Origin: Mucilaginibacter frigoritolerans
GTDB lineage: Bacteria; Bacteroidota; Bacteroidia; Sphingobacteriales; Sphingobacteriaceae
Direction of reading: 5' to 3'
Assembly (NCBI RefSeq): GCF_007830615.1
Contig: NZ_VLLI01000003.1
Location: forward strand, 248,001-312,000
Length of the DNA: 64,000 nucleotides
The notes below the pieces were generated by a model. The model was given only the letters and a program-made list of their open reading frames with translations. It had not been told where the DNA came from and made no database searches. The position numbers were made by a program, and so were the translations under genes. Shown here one piece after another: positions 37,001-44,244 of this stretch (its first letter is position 1; each line of letters starts with the position of its first letter).

Positions 37001-37454
37001 AACCTTTACGCCGGCCACCGCAAAGGCGGGTGTTTATAAAATCACCTATACTTTAAACGGCGTGGCCTCTAACCCCGTTACGGTTACAGTATTGGCAACA
37101 CCGGTAAGCACCTTTAGCTTTAAGGCAAGTTTTAGTACGGTTAACAGCGTAAATATTTTAACCGCAGTGTTTACTCCGGATGCTAGTGGCATTGGGTACA
37201 CTTATAGCTGGAGTTTTGGCACCGGTTTTTCAGAAACGGCTTCGTCTCTTCAATCACCTCAGCTAACTGTACAGGTTGATCCGAATGGTGGGCAAACTCA
37301 AACCTTTGCAACACTTACGGTTTCAAACGGACAATGCGCCCTGGCATCGGTTACCCAAACACTATACATTTCGCCCAACGGGCTCAGTGAAACTCCAATT
37401 GGGTCAGGAAGCATTTTATCCGGCATAAAAAATATATTCACCAAAAAAGGATAG
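34089..37454 (+). CDS. 1121-aa eCIS-associated protein with PKD-like C-terminus
   Basis: Family not recognised with certainty. The N-terminus (ANPFEYIVFEPDQVLTNDHLNETFNYLDQQDRWTRNKLIGIGIVCGL) looks like a baseplate-attachment domain found in Bacteroidota eCIS clusters. A Thr/Ala-rich linker (~795-870) follows, then PPGYSIPNGAVIADFYIPYLCCSDCPPVAYV, then two Ig/PKD-like beta domains (~935-1020 and ~1020-1105) with YTYSWSFGTGFSETASS. Its place between the wedge and tape-measure genes suggests a baseplate cage or host-contact protein. No separate tail-fibre gene is seen, so it may be the target-binding element (inference). Confidence 0.5.
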   Translation: MANPFEYIVFEPDQVLTNDHLNETFNYLDQQDRWTRNKLIGIGIVCGLDIVLNTGIIQVNKGCGITSQGYLITLDTMQYTYYIPYAAVDMPLDLPFTYTGNLPFYKPFCAGKNVWQLLTDDDFNALESDKQATAVTISSATSFLTDYAVVLFLEAAETELKNCNMLDCNNSGSTMVFTVRPLLVAISDLPGTLARVSIPLLDLRLLKPNQLSLKRYNVPYADLNNSNDVLNAFASLVDDATLTAVANAYTSCFQQYGNMVKATTNPFANLLVNLQSARSSIQSSNPVFIQYLYDFVDDLIKAYNEFNTQASAIMGTCCPDENLFPLHLVLGSASQATNAFTKDSYRNYFIYSALFSKMGEDVADAALLFNRMVIMVNYFTVQTQALQTQATITITPSKFEYALLSERAIPYYYKINVNGSELYKYWNYYKTVNNNAARNLSYNSSLYSSDPTVTQPLLYDIECFNFFRVEGHIGQNYNTVLTNILNQQSQYNLPFDVVAVSADQLQPNASLPQCSMNDLDTDYQLLLSEAACKIHTVFCFITKLPYVVAANTTAQNTGSFTTARSYLYEIPQTANLNYSAFKLEPATINIAASQTLTPTYQKGNFMRTYCPAVASTIGSAYLAALDSTGVFTNPVQIDSSNSLTTVYYYLFAFVDAVEELMFALQTNTLAEIDINGFNTIYQTYLADTLYAMGILMELTENIASNNTTAANAQYVTLAEDTELDLLVDELGLLTSLCLEERLQVLVTAYTNRLTQYEQQLNFLNHFKNHPGLEHKAGVPKGGTLVLVYHTGTERVITDTATTAATAAATTTATPQATNQILIKQSTDVSAAQVNIAATTADSLSTATTADTTSALDPSTLNLISSYVNSATDITAATRQTILGILQNVPTRRPPGYSIPNGAVIADFYIPYLCCSDCPPVAYVLTNTVTPVKPTITMGTTFCDNDTTAEPITVSAPGGTFNTVAGLDPVKLTFTPATAKAGVYKITYTLNGVASNPVTVTVLATPVSTFSFKASFSTVNSVNILTAVFTPDASGIGYTYSWSFGTGFSETASSLQSPQLTVQVDPNGGQTQTFATLTVSNGQCALASVTQTLYISPNGLSETPIGSGSILSGIKNIFTKKG

Positions 37455-37471
37455 CTATTAACTGATTGAAG

Positions 37472-39205
37472 ATGCAAAAGCATTTAGTTCACCGGCAAAA
37501 AGTAACACTTCAAATCCCAGGAAAGGATGATGCATTTGCTTTGCAGTCAATGGTGAGCTATTTGCTTCAGAACGAACTAAAAACGAAGCTGGAATCAGCA
37601 CTCGACAGTGTGTTTCCTCCGGGTAAAGTAGTTCGTATTGACACTCTGCAACTGGATTTAGGCGAGATTAATCCGCAAAATTTTGAACATGAATTTAAAA
37701 CCAGGTTTGTTAGTGCACTTACTGAAAGTCTGTCTGCCAAAAAAGAGAGCATCAATAATTCTTCGGGCGATGAATCGATACAGAGCGTTGCACAGTCATC
37801 CGTTAATGCGCTAGTATTTTTTCTCGAAAAAGGTTATCTGCCCTGGTATTCGTCAGTCCAGAAAATGGCCAACTGGGAGGCAGACCTTCTACAAAATCTT
37901 ACCAAAAATGAATACCGTTTTTTAGCTGAATGGTTAAAAAACAACCCAAATGCAACAAGTATTGACCGCCTTGTTTTGCAATTTTCTGATCGCCTCATCA
38001 CAGAAGTATTGCTAAATATAGCCTCCTCGGCTAGTGATAACTGGGAGCCAATGTTTGCAGATTATGTTTTTATATTGAATATTTTCAATGCTGACAAAAC
38101 CGTTTTATCCTCCAGAAAAGAACAAAAATCGCACAAGCAAAAGGCACAGACAGATAGTGAAGATCGATATTTTGATTCAAATGGGGTAGTACTTCGTAAC
38201 AAAATCTGGCAGTTTGCATTTGAGGTTTTATTAAACAAACAGCATAGCGAATATTCATTTAAAATTTTAAAACTATTAACTGACCATTTCAGAATTACCA
38301 GTAAACCAATTGGCGCTGCTAAAGAAAAAAAGATACTGACAGGTATTAAAACTTACGCAGTTAAAAATGCTTTTAAACAGTTGGTTTTGTTTTTTAAATC
38401 GAATGGCAATACTATCAACATAAAAACCAAAGTAAACGGTGAAGATGAGGAGACAATAGCTAAAGATATTAAGCAAACAATCGAAGGCAGCCAGGGGACA
38501 AGCGATACTTCCAGAAAGAAAAAAGGTAAAAATAAATCCGGAATAATAAATACAGATGGGGATAGCATTGATAGAAATGATTCGCAAAGTAATCAGGACA
38601 AAAACTATAACAAACAGGAAACCATTTTGGATAATGAGACCAAGCCTCAAAGCAAGGAAGAGCTCCTTAAAAAAAGAAATAAAAACTCAGACCTGAATGA
38701 AAAAGATATCATTAGCATTAATAATTGCGGCACGGTAATATTAAATCCTTTCATTAAAATATATTTTGAAAGGCTGGCATTAATGGAAAATAACAAATTC
38801 ATTAATGAAGAAGCACGTGCAAGAGCCGTGATGCTGCTTTATTACCTGGCTACAGGTATGACCGAAGCTGCTGAATTTGACCTGGCACTTCAAAAAATAT
38901 TATGCGAGCATCCTTTGGAGCAGCCACTGGTAACAAACATCAAACTAAGCACTAAAGAGAAAAGACAGTCGAATGATTTGCTAAAAAATGTGCTCAGTTA
39001 TTGGGAACCATTAAAAACCAGCTCTATAGGTGGTTTCCGCGAAGCTTTTTTACAACGCAATGGTAACCTCGAATTAAAAGAAAACGGCTGGTTGCTAAAG
39101 GTTGAACAAAAAACGATTGACATTTTATTGGGTAAACTCCCATGGGGATTTTCAACCATCCGCCACCCCTGGATGGAAAGTATATTAAGTGTTGACTGGT
39201 ATTAA
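37472..39205 (+). CDS. Contractile injection system tape-measure protein (Pvc14-like)
   Basis: 577 aa from the ATG at 37472; an in-frame TTG at 37466 is rejected. N-terminal HRQKVTLQIPGKDDAFALQSMVSYLLQNELKTKLESALDSVFPPGKVVRIDTLQLDLG and C-terminal DILLGKLPWGFSTIRHPWMESILSVDW are the hallmark ends of CIS tape-measure proteins. The middle is charged and low in complexity (residues ~215-400), variable as expected for a length ruler. Such proteins set tube length and may help load cargo. Confidence 0.88.
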   Translation: MQKHLVHRQKVTLQIPGKDDAFALQSMVSYLLQNELKTKLESALDSVFPPGKVVRIDTLQLDLGEINPQNFEHEFKTRFVSALTESLSAKKESINNSSGDESIQSVAQSSVNALVFFLEKGYLPWYSSVQKMANWEADLLQNLTKNEYRFLAEWLKNNPNATSIDRLVLQFSDRLITEVLLNIASSASDNWEPMFADYVFILNIFNADKTVLSSRKEQKSHKQKAQTDSEDRYFDSNGVVLRNKIWQFAFEVLLNKQHSEYSFKILKLLTDHFRITSKPIGAAKEKKILTGIKTYAVKNAFKQLVLFFKSNGNTINIKTKVNGEDEETIAKDIKQTIEGSQGTSDTSRKKKGKNKSGIINTDGDSIDRNDSQSNQDKNYNKQETILDNETKPQSKEELLKKRNKNSDLNEKDIISINNCGTVILNPFIKIYFERLALMENNKFINEEARARAVMLLYYLATGMTEAAEFDLALQKILCEHPLEQPLVTNIKLSTKEKRQSNDLLKNVLSYWEPLKTSSIGGFREAFLQRNGNLELKENGWLLKVEQKTIDILLGKLPWGFSTIRHPWMESILSVDWY

Positions 39206-39216
39206 ACCGAGATATT

Positions 39217-40557
39217 ATGGAAACAGCTACTCTTAAACACAGTAATGACAATAAGCAAAAAAGCAATCCGGTTAATGGAGGTTCTTTTTTTAAACCTGTA
39301 ATACAAACAAAACTCACTATTAACGAGCCAGGGGATCATTACGAACGGGAAGCTGATCATATGGCCGATAAGGTTATGCGGATGACTGATAACTCAGTTA
39401 GTATCACTACTTTTTTTAAACCGGCAGATAAAAATTTACAACGCAAATGCCAGGCCTGCGAGGAGGAAGATAAACATGTACGCCGTAAGGAAAATAGTGC
39501 GGGTGAAACAGGAAATAGTGGCGGACTGGACAGTTATGTGAGCTCATTAAGTTCATCAGGGCAACAAATGTCTGAAAGCAGCAGGAAGTTTTTTGAACCC
39601 AGATTCGGTTATGATTTCTCGAACGTAAAACTCCACACTGACACTGTTGCCGCAAAGTCTGCACAATCTATCAATGCATTGGCCTATACCACTGGCAATA
39701 ATATTGTTTTTAATAGTGGGCAGTATTCGCCCGAGAGCGAGAGTGGAAAGAAATTAATGGCTCATGAGTTGACACATGTGGTGCAACAGGGCAGCAATAT
39801 ACAACGGCTTATAAGAACACCCTACCCGTGGCAGGGAGTAGTTACTCCGGCTTCAGGCGCGAGGATAAGAAGCTCTACCGACTCATCAAATCCATCCAAC
39901 ATTTTGGCTAGTGTTGCAAAAGGTGCTACTTTAAAGGTTATAGCCAATAGCGGCGACTGGTTGCAAGTGGATACTACTGTTAGTGGATTGGCAATAAAAG
40001 GGTATATATTAAATACGCTTGTTGATGATGCGACCGCTGCCAATATGGAAAAAACCGTGGGCACTACCATGGTTTGGGACCAATCTTTTCCTGGCTCAGG
40101 AACTGATTTTGAATCGTGGGCATCGGCACCTAAAGAAGCGCCGTTCCCTGCAATTTGGCCAGGTACCGTAATGAATTGCTGGGAAGCTGTTTTAATGTCG
40201 GCCTTTAAATCAGGTTCAATTAACTGGACTTGGATCCATAATTTATATGTGAATATACCAATGAATCAATGGGCTGATAAAATGTCAAGAGGAGCAAAGA
40301 AAACGTACTCACTTATGGGACCAAACCTTCCGGTTCAACGCGGCGATATAGTATTCTTTAATGGTACATCGCATGTGGCACTGGCTACTGGAAGCGGATC
40401 AGATGTTTATACTTTTTGGCCACCTCCAAATACATCGTTTACTGCTAATGGTACGTCAGATAAAGTTAAGGTATACAGCATTGAAGCTTTGGCAAACTGG
40501 ATGACAGCCAATTTTCATAGTACGCCAGTAGTAGAATTTTCGGCACCCAGTTGGTAA
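39217..40557 (+). CDS. DUF4157 eCIS cargo 1: SH3 + NlpC/P60-like Cys/His hydrolase
   Basis: 446 aa. Residues 1-190 are the DUF4157 module shared by four genes here. It has a Cys-pair segment RKCQACEEED, the core LDSYVSSLSSSGQQMS with FEPRFGYDFSNVKLHTD, and HELTH at 183-187 (an HExxH zinc-protease motif). An SH3b-like domain follows (~208-268: ARIRSSTDSSNPSNILASVA, GDWLQVD). The C-terminal domain has MNCWEAVLMSA with Cys321, then RGDIVFFNGTSHVALATG with His386, the order seen in NlpC/P60 and CHAP peptidases/amidases. Predicted cell-wall or amide hydrolase delivered by the injection system (inference). DUF4157 is a known N-terminal domain of eCIS-associated toxins. Confidence 0.72.
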   Translation: METATLKHSNDNKQKSNPVNGGSFFKPVIQTKLTINEPGDHYEREADHMADKVMRMTDNSVSITTFFKPADKNLQRKCQACEEEDKHVRRKENSAGETGNSGGLDSYVSSLSSSGQQMSESSRKFFEPRFGYDFSNVKLHTDTVAAKSAQSINALAYTTGNNIVFNSGQYSPESESGKKLMAHELTHVVQQGSNIQRLIRTPYPWQGVVTPASGARIRSSTDSSNPSNILASVAKGATLKVIANSGDWLQVDTTVSGLAIKGYILNTLVDDATAANMEKTVGTTMVWDQSFPGSGTDFESWASAPKEAPFPAIWPGTVMNCWEAVLMSAFKSGSINWTWIHNLYVNIPMNQWADKMSRGAKKTYSLMGPNLPVQRGDIVFFNGTSHVALATGSGSDVYTFWPPPNTSFTANGTSDKVKVYSIEALANWMTANFHSTPVVEFSAPSW

Positions 40558-40567
40558 TATTACATAG

Positions 40568-40885
40568 ATGGAATACATTGAAAAAATGGATAAACTTATA
40601 ATAATAGTTAAAGCATCATTTGCCGGCCTTATCGGGTATGGTTCTGTATACCAATGTCAGGTATTAAAAACAGTAAAAGGAAATATTAACGAAAGTAATA
40701 TTACGATTACCATATTACAGAACGATACCGTTAACCAATCATTTTTGTCAAGTCATACCGGTTTACAATTCGAAATGGGATTAAAAATCAAGGCACATAA
40801 TGAACCGTATAATTTAATGCCGATAAGCGGTTTTGTTGATGATAATAAAACATCATGGGAAATTGAGTATTTGAAGGATCATTAA
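40568..40885 (+). CDS. 105-aa protein between two cargo genes, unknown
   Basis: Not recognised. It lies 10 bases after cargo 1 and 13 bases before cargo 2, in the same direction. The N-terminus is mildly hydrophobic (MDKLIIIVKASFAGLIGYGSV), but not a clear signal peptide. The rest predicts beta strands (YQCQVLKTVKGN, NITITILQNDTV, LQFEMGLKIKAH). It carries no DUF4157 module. It could protect against or chaperone cargo 1, or be a small cargo itself; nothing in the sequence decides. A second in-frame ATG lies at 40586. Confidence 0.5.
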   Translation: MEYIEKMDKLIIIVKASFAGLIGYGSVYQCQVLKTVKGNINESNITITILQNDTVNQSFLSSHTGLQFEMGLKIKAHNEPYNLMPISGFVDDNKTSWEIEYLKDH

Positions 40886-40898
40886 AATTCAGAAAAAG

Positions 40899-42803
40899 TT
40901 GGAAGCTAAAACACTATCCGGATCAATTTCATCTGAAGCGAAAGTTAAATCGTCTTCAGGATTCTTTTTCCAACCCAAACTCACCATAAACCAGCCCAAT
41001 GACATTTATGAACAGGAGGCTGATCATATGGCTGACAAGGTTATGCGCATGGCTGATCCATCTGCCAACCAAAATACCTTTTTTAAACCGGCTGTAAATC
41101 ATGTACAGCGTAAATGCCAGGCTTGCGAAGAAGAAGATAAACATGTACATCGTAAGGAGAATAATACAGGTGAATCGGGGAGCAGTACCGGGTTGGACAG
41201 TTATGTAAGTTCATTAAGTTCATCGGGACAATCAATGTCTGCAACCAGCAGGCAGTTCTTTGAACCTCGGTTCGGGCACGACTTTTCAAACGTAAAAATC
41301 CATACGGATAGCGTAGCCGCAAAATCTGCTCAATCCATCAATGCCCTTGCCTATACAACAGGTAACAATATTGTTTTTAACAGCGGGCAATATGCCCCGG
41401 ATAGCAACAGTGGTAAAAAACTCATGGCGCATGAGCTAACCCATGTAATACAGCAAAGCAACGGAGATAAAACCATTAGAAGATTCGGGTCAGATGAGCA
41501 CCGGCGAATGGGTGACACAGCTGTTGGCGGTAATGTGCTGGTAACCGCCTACGGTTCATTCAGTTTTGGCGAGATGATTGCTATGGCAGGCGATTATTTT
41601 GAAAGCCTTGAACAAATAGCGTCACTTGCAGAAAGCAGAATCCCGTCAGATAAAGAGCAGATAGATTACGTATTGTGGAAGGTAAACTCAACCAGGCCAC
41701 AGCCAAATGTAAGTCAAACGGCTATTGATGCTGTAAACGAACGATATAATCGGTTGGCTGCGCGTAACGAGTCGCATTTTTCCACAGGTAGCTCGCCAGG
41801 AAACAGCAATCGCGAACGTTACATAGCCGGTCACACTCAGGCAATACAAGATGCTTATATGGAAGGCTTTAATCCTTTGGTAGTTAGGCGATGGACCTGG
41901 GAGGCAAGGGAAGCATTTGCCCAGCACTATCTTACCGATGCCTTTTCTGCCGGACACGTCAGAACACAACGTGGAAGCATCCAGAGTTACTGGAATGGCA
42001 TGTTCCCTAATTTTACAGATAATATGATTACCATGATAAGCTGCTATATGGCTAGCCATATTAATGAAAGGGACGCCATTGGCAACATTGTTACAGTAGA
42101 TTATCTAACAGGCGAAATAGCACCTGTAGTTAGAGCCATGGGCGGTAGTACGCTTACATCATTTTCAATAGGCGACTTAATATCAAAAGTTTTGCACGAT
42201 GCAGATAATGCAGGTTTGGATGTAGTAAGCCCACGCGGCCCTGCGGGAACCGCAACCGGAACACCTTTTAAGTGGCGGGCAGTTGGCGACGATCATCTTT
42301 TTGCTCCTGCGGGCGCAACAGCCAGCACAGCCCAACAGCAAACTCAACAAATGATGAGCGAGGCCATGAGGCTAAGCCATGAGGAGGGGGCGCAAGCCCG
42401 CACTGCCGGGACTTCGTCCGACGGAGCTACGCGGACACGATTGCTTAATCAGGCAAACTTCAGAGCGTTATCATTATTACCAGCGGAGGATACTACTTCA
42501 ACAACCAACCCGATATATGCGTGGCGGGCTGCGAGCTTGCCGGCCCTTCCAACAAATATACAGGCATTAATTACTGCTGCATTTGCACCCGGTGCAGGTG
42601 TACGAAGCGGACTTGATGCCTTATCGGCACCTTGTATAACCTCCAGAATGGGATTTGATATGCATACCGGTGATGCCTTTACCTGTTTCAAGAGAAAGCT
42701 ATTAGGAAATGTTTGGGGCACTATTTTAGAGATAGCTGCGGGTACGCTTTGCCCACCAGGCCAGAATGATTTTTGTCCAACACTTAGAAATCCTTGCCCT
42801 TAA
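40899..42803 (+). CDS. DUF4157 eCIS cargo 2: zinc phospholipase-C-like C-terminus
   Basis: 634 aa beginning at a TTG codon, supported by alignment of its first residues (MEAKTL) with cargo 1 (METATL) and lack of an ATG before the conserved region. Residues 1-185 are the DUF4157 module with HELTH at 178-182. The C-terminal part has a His/Asp/Glu-rich set spaced as in zinc-dependent phospholipase C/P1-nuclease-like folds: SDEHRRMGD (H201), GDYFESLEQ, RNESHFS (H293), GHTQAIQDAY (H312), FAQHYLTDAFSAGHVRT (H343, D347, H353), and VLHDADNAG (H433). Predicted membrane-lipid hydrolase cargo (inference). Residues ~300-305 and 446-490 are Ser/Thr/Ala-rich linkers. Confidence 0.65.
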   Translation: MEAKTLSGSISSEAKVKSSSGFFFQPKLTINQPNDIYEQEADHMADKVMRMADPSANQNTFFKPAVNHVQRKCQACEEEDKHVHRKENNTGESGSSTGLDSYVSSLSSSGQSMSATSRQFFEPRFGHDFSNVKIHTDSVAAKSAQSINALAYTTGNNIVFNSGQYAPDSNSGKKLMAHELTHVIQQSNGDKTIRRFGSDEHRRMGDTAVGGNVLVTAYGSFSFGEMIAMAGDYFESLEQIASLAESRIPSDKEQIDYVLWKVNSTRPQPNVSQTAIDAVNERYNRLAARNESHFSTGSSPGNSNRERYIAGHTQAIQDAYMEGFNPLVVRRWTWEAREAFAQHYLTDAFSAGHVRTQRGSIQSYWNGMFPNFTDNMITMISCYMASHINERDAIGNIVTVDYLTGEIAPVVRAMGGSTLTSFSIGDLISKVLHDADNAGLDVVSPRGPAGTATGTPFKWRAVGDDHLFAPAGATASTAQQQTQQMMSEAMRLSHEEGAQARTAGTSSDGATRTRLLNQANFRALSLLPAEDTTSTTNPIYAWRAASLPALPTNIQALITAAFAPGAGVRSGLDALSAPCITSRMGFDMHTGDAFTCFKRKLLGNVWGTILEIAAGTLCPPGQNDFCPTLRNPCP

Positions 42804-42807
42804 AACG

Positions 42808-44214
42808 ATGAATGCATTTAAATTAAAAACCACGGATAATCGGGCTGCTATTTCAGAACAAAACAGTGGTCGGGCAGCTTTTTTTGGGTCTATATCCGGC
42901 ATAAGCCAACCTAATGATGTTCATGAACGCGAAGCAGATCACATGGCTGATAAGGTTATGCGTATGTCAGATCCGTCAACGAATCAAACCGCATTTTTTA
43001 AACCTGCCAATAACCATGTGCAACGGAAGTGCCAGGCTTGTGAAGAAGAGAAAAAACATGTACACAGAAAGGAGAGCGGCAATGGCGAGGCACAGGGAAG
43101 CCACGAACTGGATAGCTATGTAAACTCGCTGGGGAGTTCAGGAAAATCCATGTCACAAAGCAGCCTGCAATTCTTTGAGCAGCGATTTGGACACGATTTT
43201 TCAAATGTCAGAGTTCACACCGATTCTGTTGCGGCAAAATCGGCACAATCCATCAATGCTTTGGCTTATACTACCGGCAGCAATATAGTTTTTAATTCAG
43301 GGCAATATGCCCCCAATTCGGATACAGGAAAAAGGCTGATGGCACATGAGCTTACGCACGTAATACAGCAAGGAGGAAGCGCAAAAACAAAAATTCAAAA
43401 AGCTGATAAACCAGCACCAGCATGTGCCTTGGTATCGGCAGTACCTTCGGCCGAGCGGTTTACTTTTGTAGTTAATACTGTTAATTTTAATGAGGGTGAA
43501 GAAGACCGGTTAAAAACAAAAATTGGCACCATAGATGCCGCTACTCCTATTGATGTATTAGGAATGGCCAGCGCCGAAGGGCCTGAAGCAAATAATGTTT
43601 CTCTTTCATGCAACAGGGCACATAAAGTAGCGGATATTATAAGGGGGGCGGGGCATACAGTGGGCCTGGAAAACGCTACCGGCGGATACCCGGGCACAGC
43701 CAATATTGGCGATTACCGCTCCGTAGCACTTAACTACCACACGCCCAACAAACCGCCGCCACCACCGCCAGCATGTAGTGCAACACCACTGCCTGCGCCG
43801 GCACCAGGAGCTAGTGGAACTCCTTTGTTAATAAACCCGCATATTCCAAGCGGTTCGTTGTGCCGCGGAGCCTGTGGCGTTAATTGCCCTGATACCTGCA
43901 CCCATGAAGCTGACCAGGTGATTTGTTTACCTGATTCAACAGGGACCTGCCACTTTACATATACCTATACTGGCGTGCTGAGCTGCGGTTCACATGCAGG
44001 TTGCAGAACTCATGATGATTGCTATGACGCATGCGAAGCAGCTGGCGACACTTTAGGCTTTTGCCATCGCGGGTGCGATTTGGACTGTAAAAGCCATTAT
44101 GATTTAAGCACCTGCGTTGGTTGGGCACAGGGCAATGGGCCATTTGACATGAGGCTCCGTTTTTCAAACCCTCCTACTGTTTCAGCAGCAATACCAGGCC
44201 CATGTCCTCCATAA
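42808..44214 (+). CDS. DUF4157 eCIS cargo 3: OmpA-like + phospholipase-A2-like
   Basis: 468 aa from the ATG at 42808, five bases after the previous stop; an ATG at 42766 would start inside the preceding gene. DUF4157 module at residues 1-188 with HELTH at 180-184. An OmpA C-terminal-like domain follows (~215-312: TFVVNTVNFNEGEEDRL, PIDVLGMASAEGPEANNVSLSCNRAHKVADII), then a Pro-rich linker. Last comes a Cys-rich domain with CGSHAGCRTHDDCYDACE, the CxxHDxCYxxC signature of secreted phospholipase A2 (His402, Asp403). Predicted peptidoglycan-binding, lipid-cleaving cargo (inference). Confidence 0.68.
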   Translation: MNAFKLKTTDNRAAISEQNSGRAAFFGSISGISQPNDVHEREADHMADKVMRMSDPSTNQTAFFKPANNHVQRKCQACEEEKKHVHRKESGNGEAQGSHELDSYVNSLGSSGKSMSQSSLQFFEQRFGHDFSNVRVHTDSVAAKSAQSINALAYTTGSNIVFNSGQYAPNSDTGKRLMAHELTHVIQQGGSAKTKIQKADKPAPACALVSAVPSAERFTFVVNTVNFNEGEEDRLKTKIGTIDAATPIDVLGMASAEGPEANNVSLSCNRAHKVADIIRGAGHTVGLENATGGYPGTANIGDYRSVALNYHTPNKPPPPPPACSATPLPAPAPGASGTPLLINPHIPSGSLCRGACGVNCPDTCTHEADQVICLPDSTGTCHFTYTYTGVLSCGSHAGCRTHDDCYDACEAAGDTLGFCHRGCDLDCKSHYDLSTCVGWAQGNGPFDMRLRFSNPPTVSAAIPGPCPP

Positions 44215-44244
44215 ACAAATAACAAATTCGCAATTAAAAAAAAC

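Noticed and set aside
42370..42440. GC-rich palindromic stretch inside cargo 2 as an inserted element
   Set aside because: It is in frame and short, with no clear boundaries or target duplication; it reads as a normal linker.
42766..42807. ATG at 42766 as the start of cargo 3
   Set aside because: It lies inside the end of cargo 2, and the added residues do not match the other modules; the ATG at 42808 follows the stop directly.
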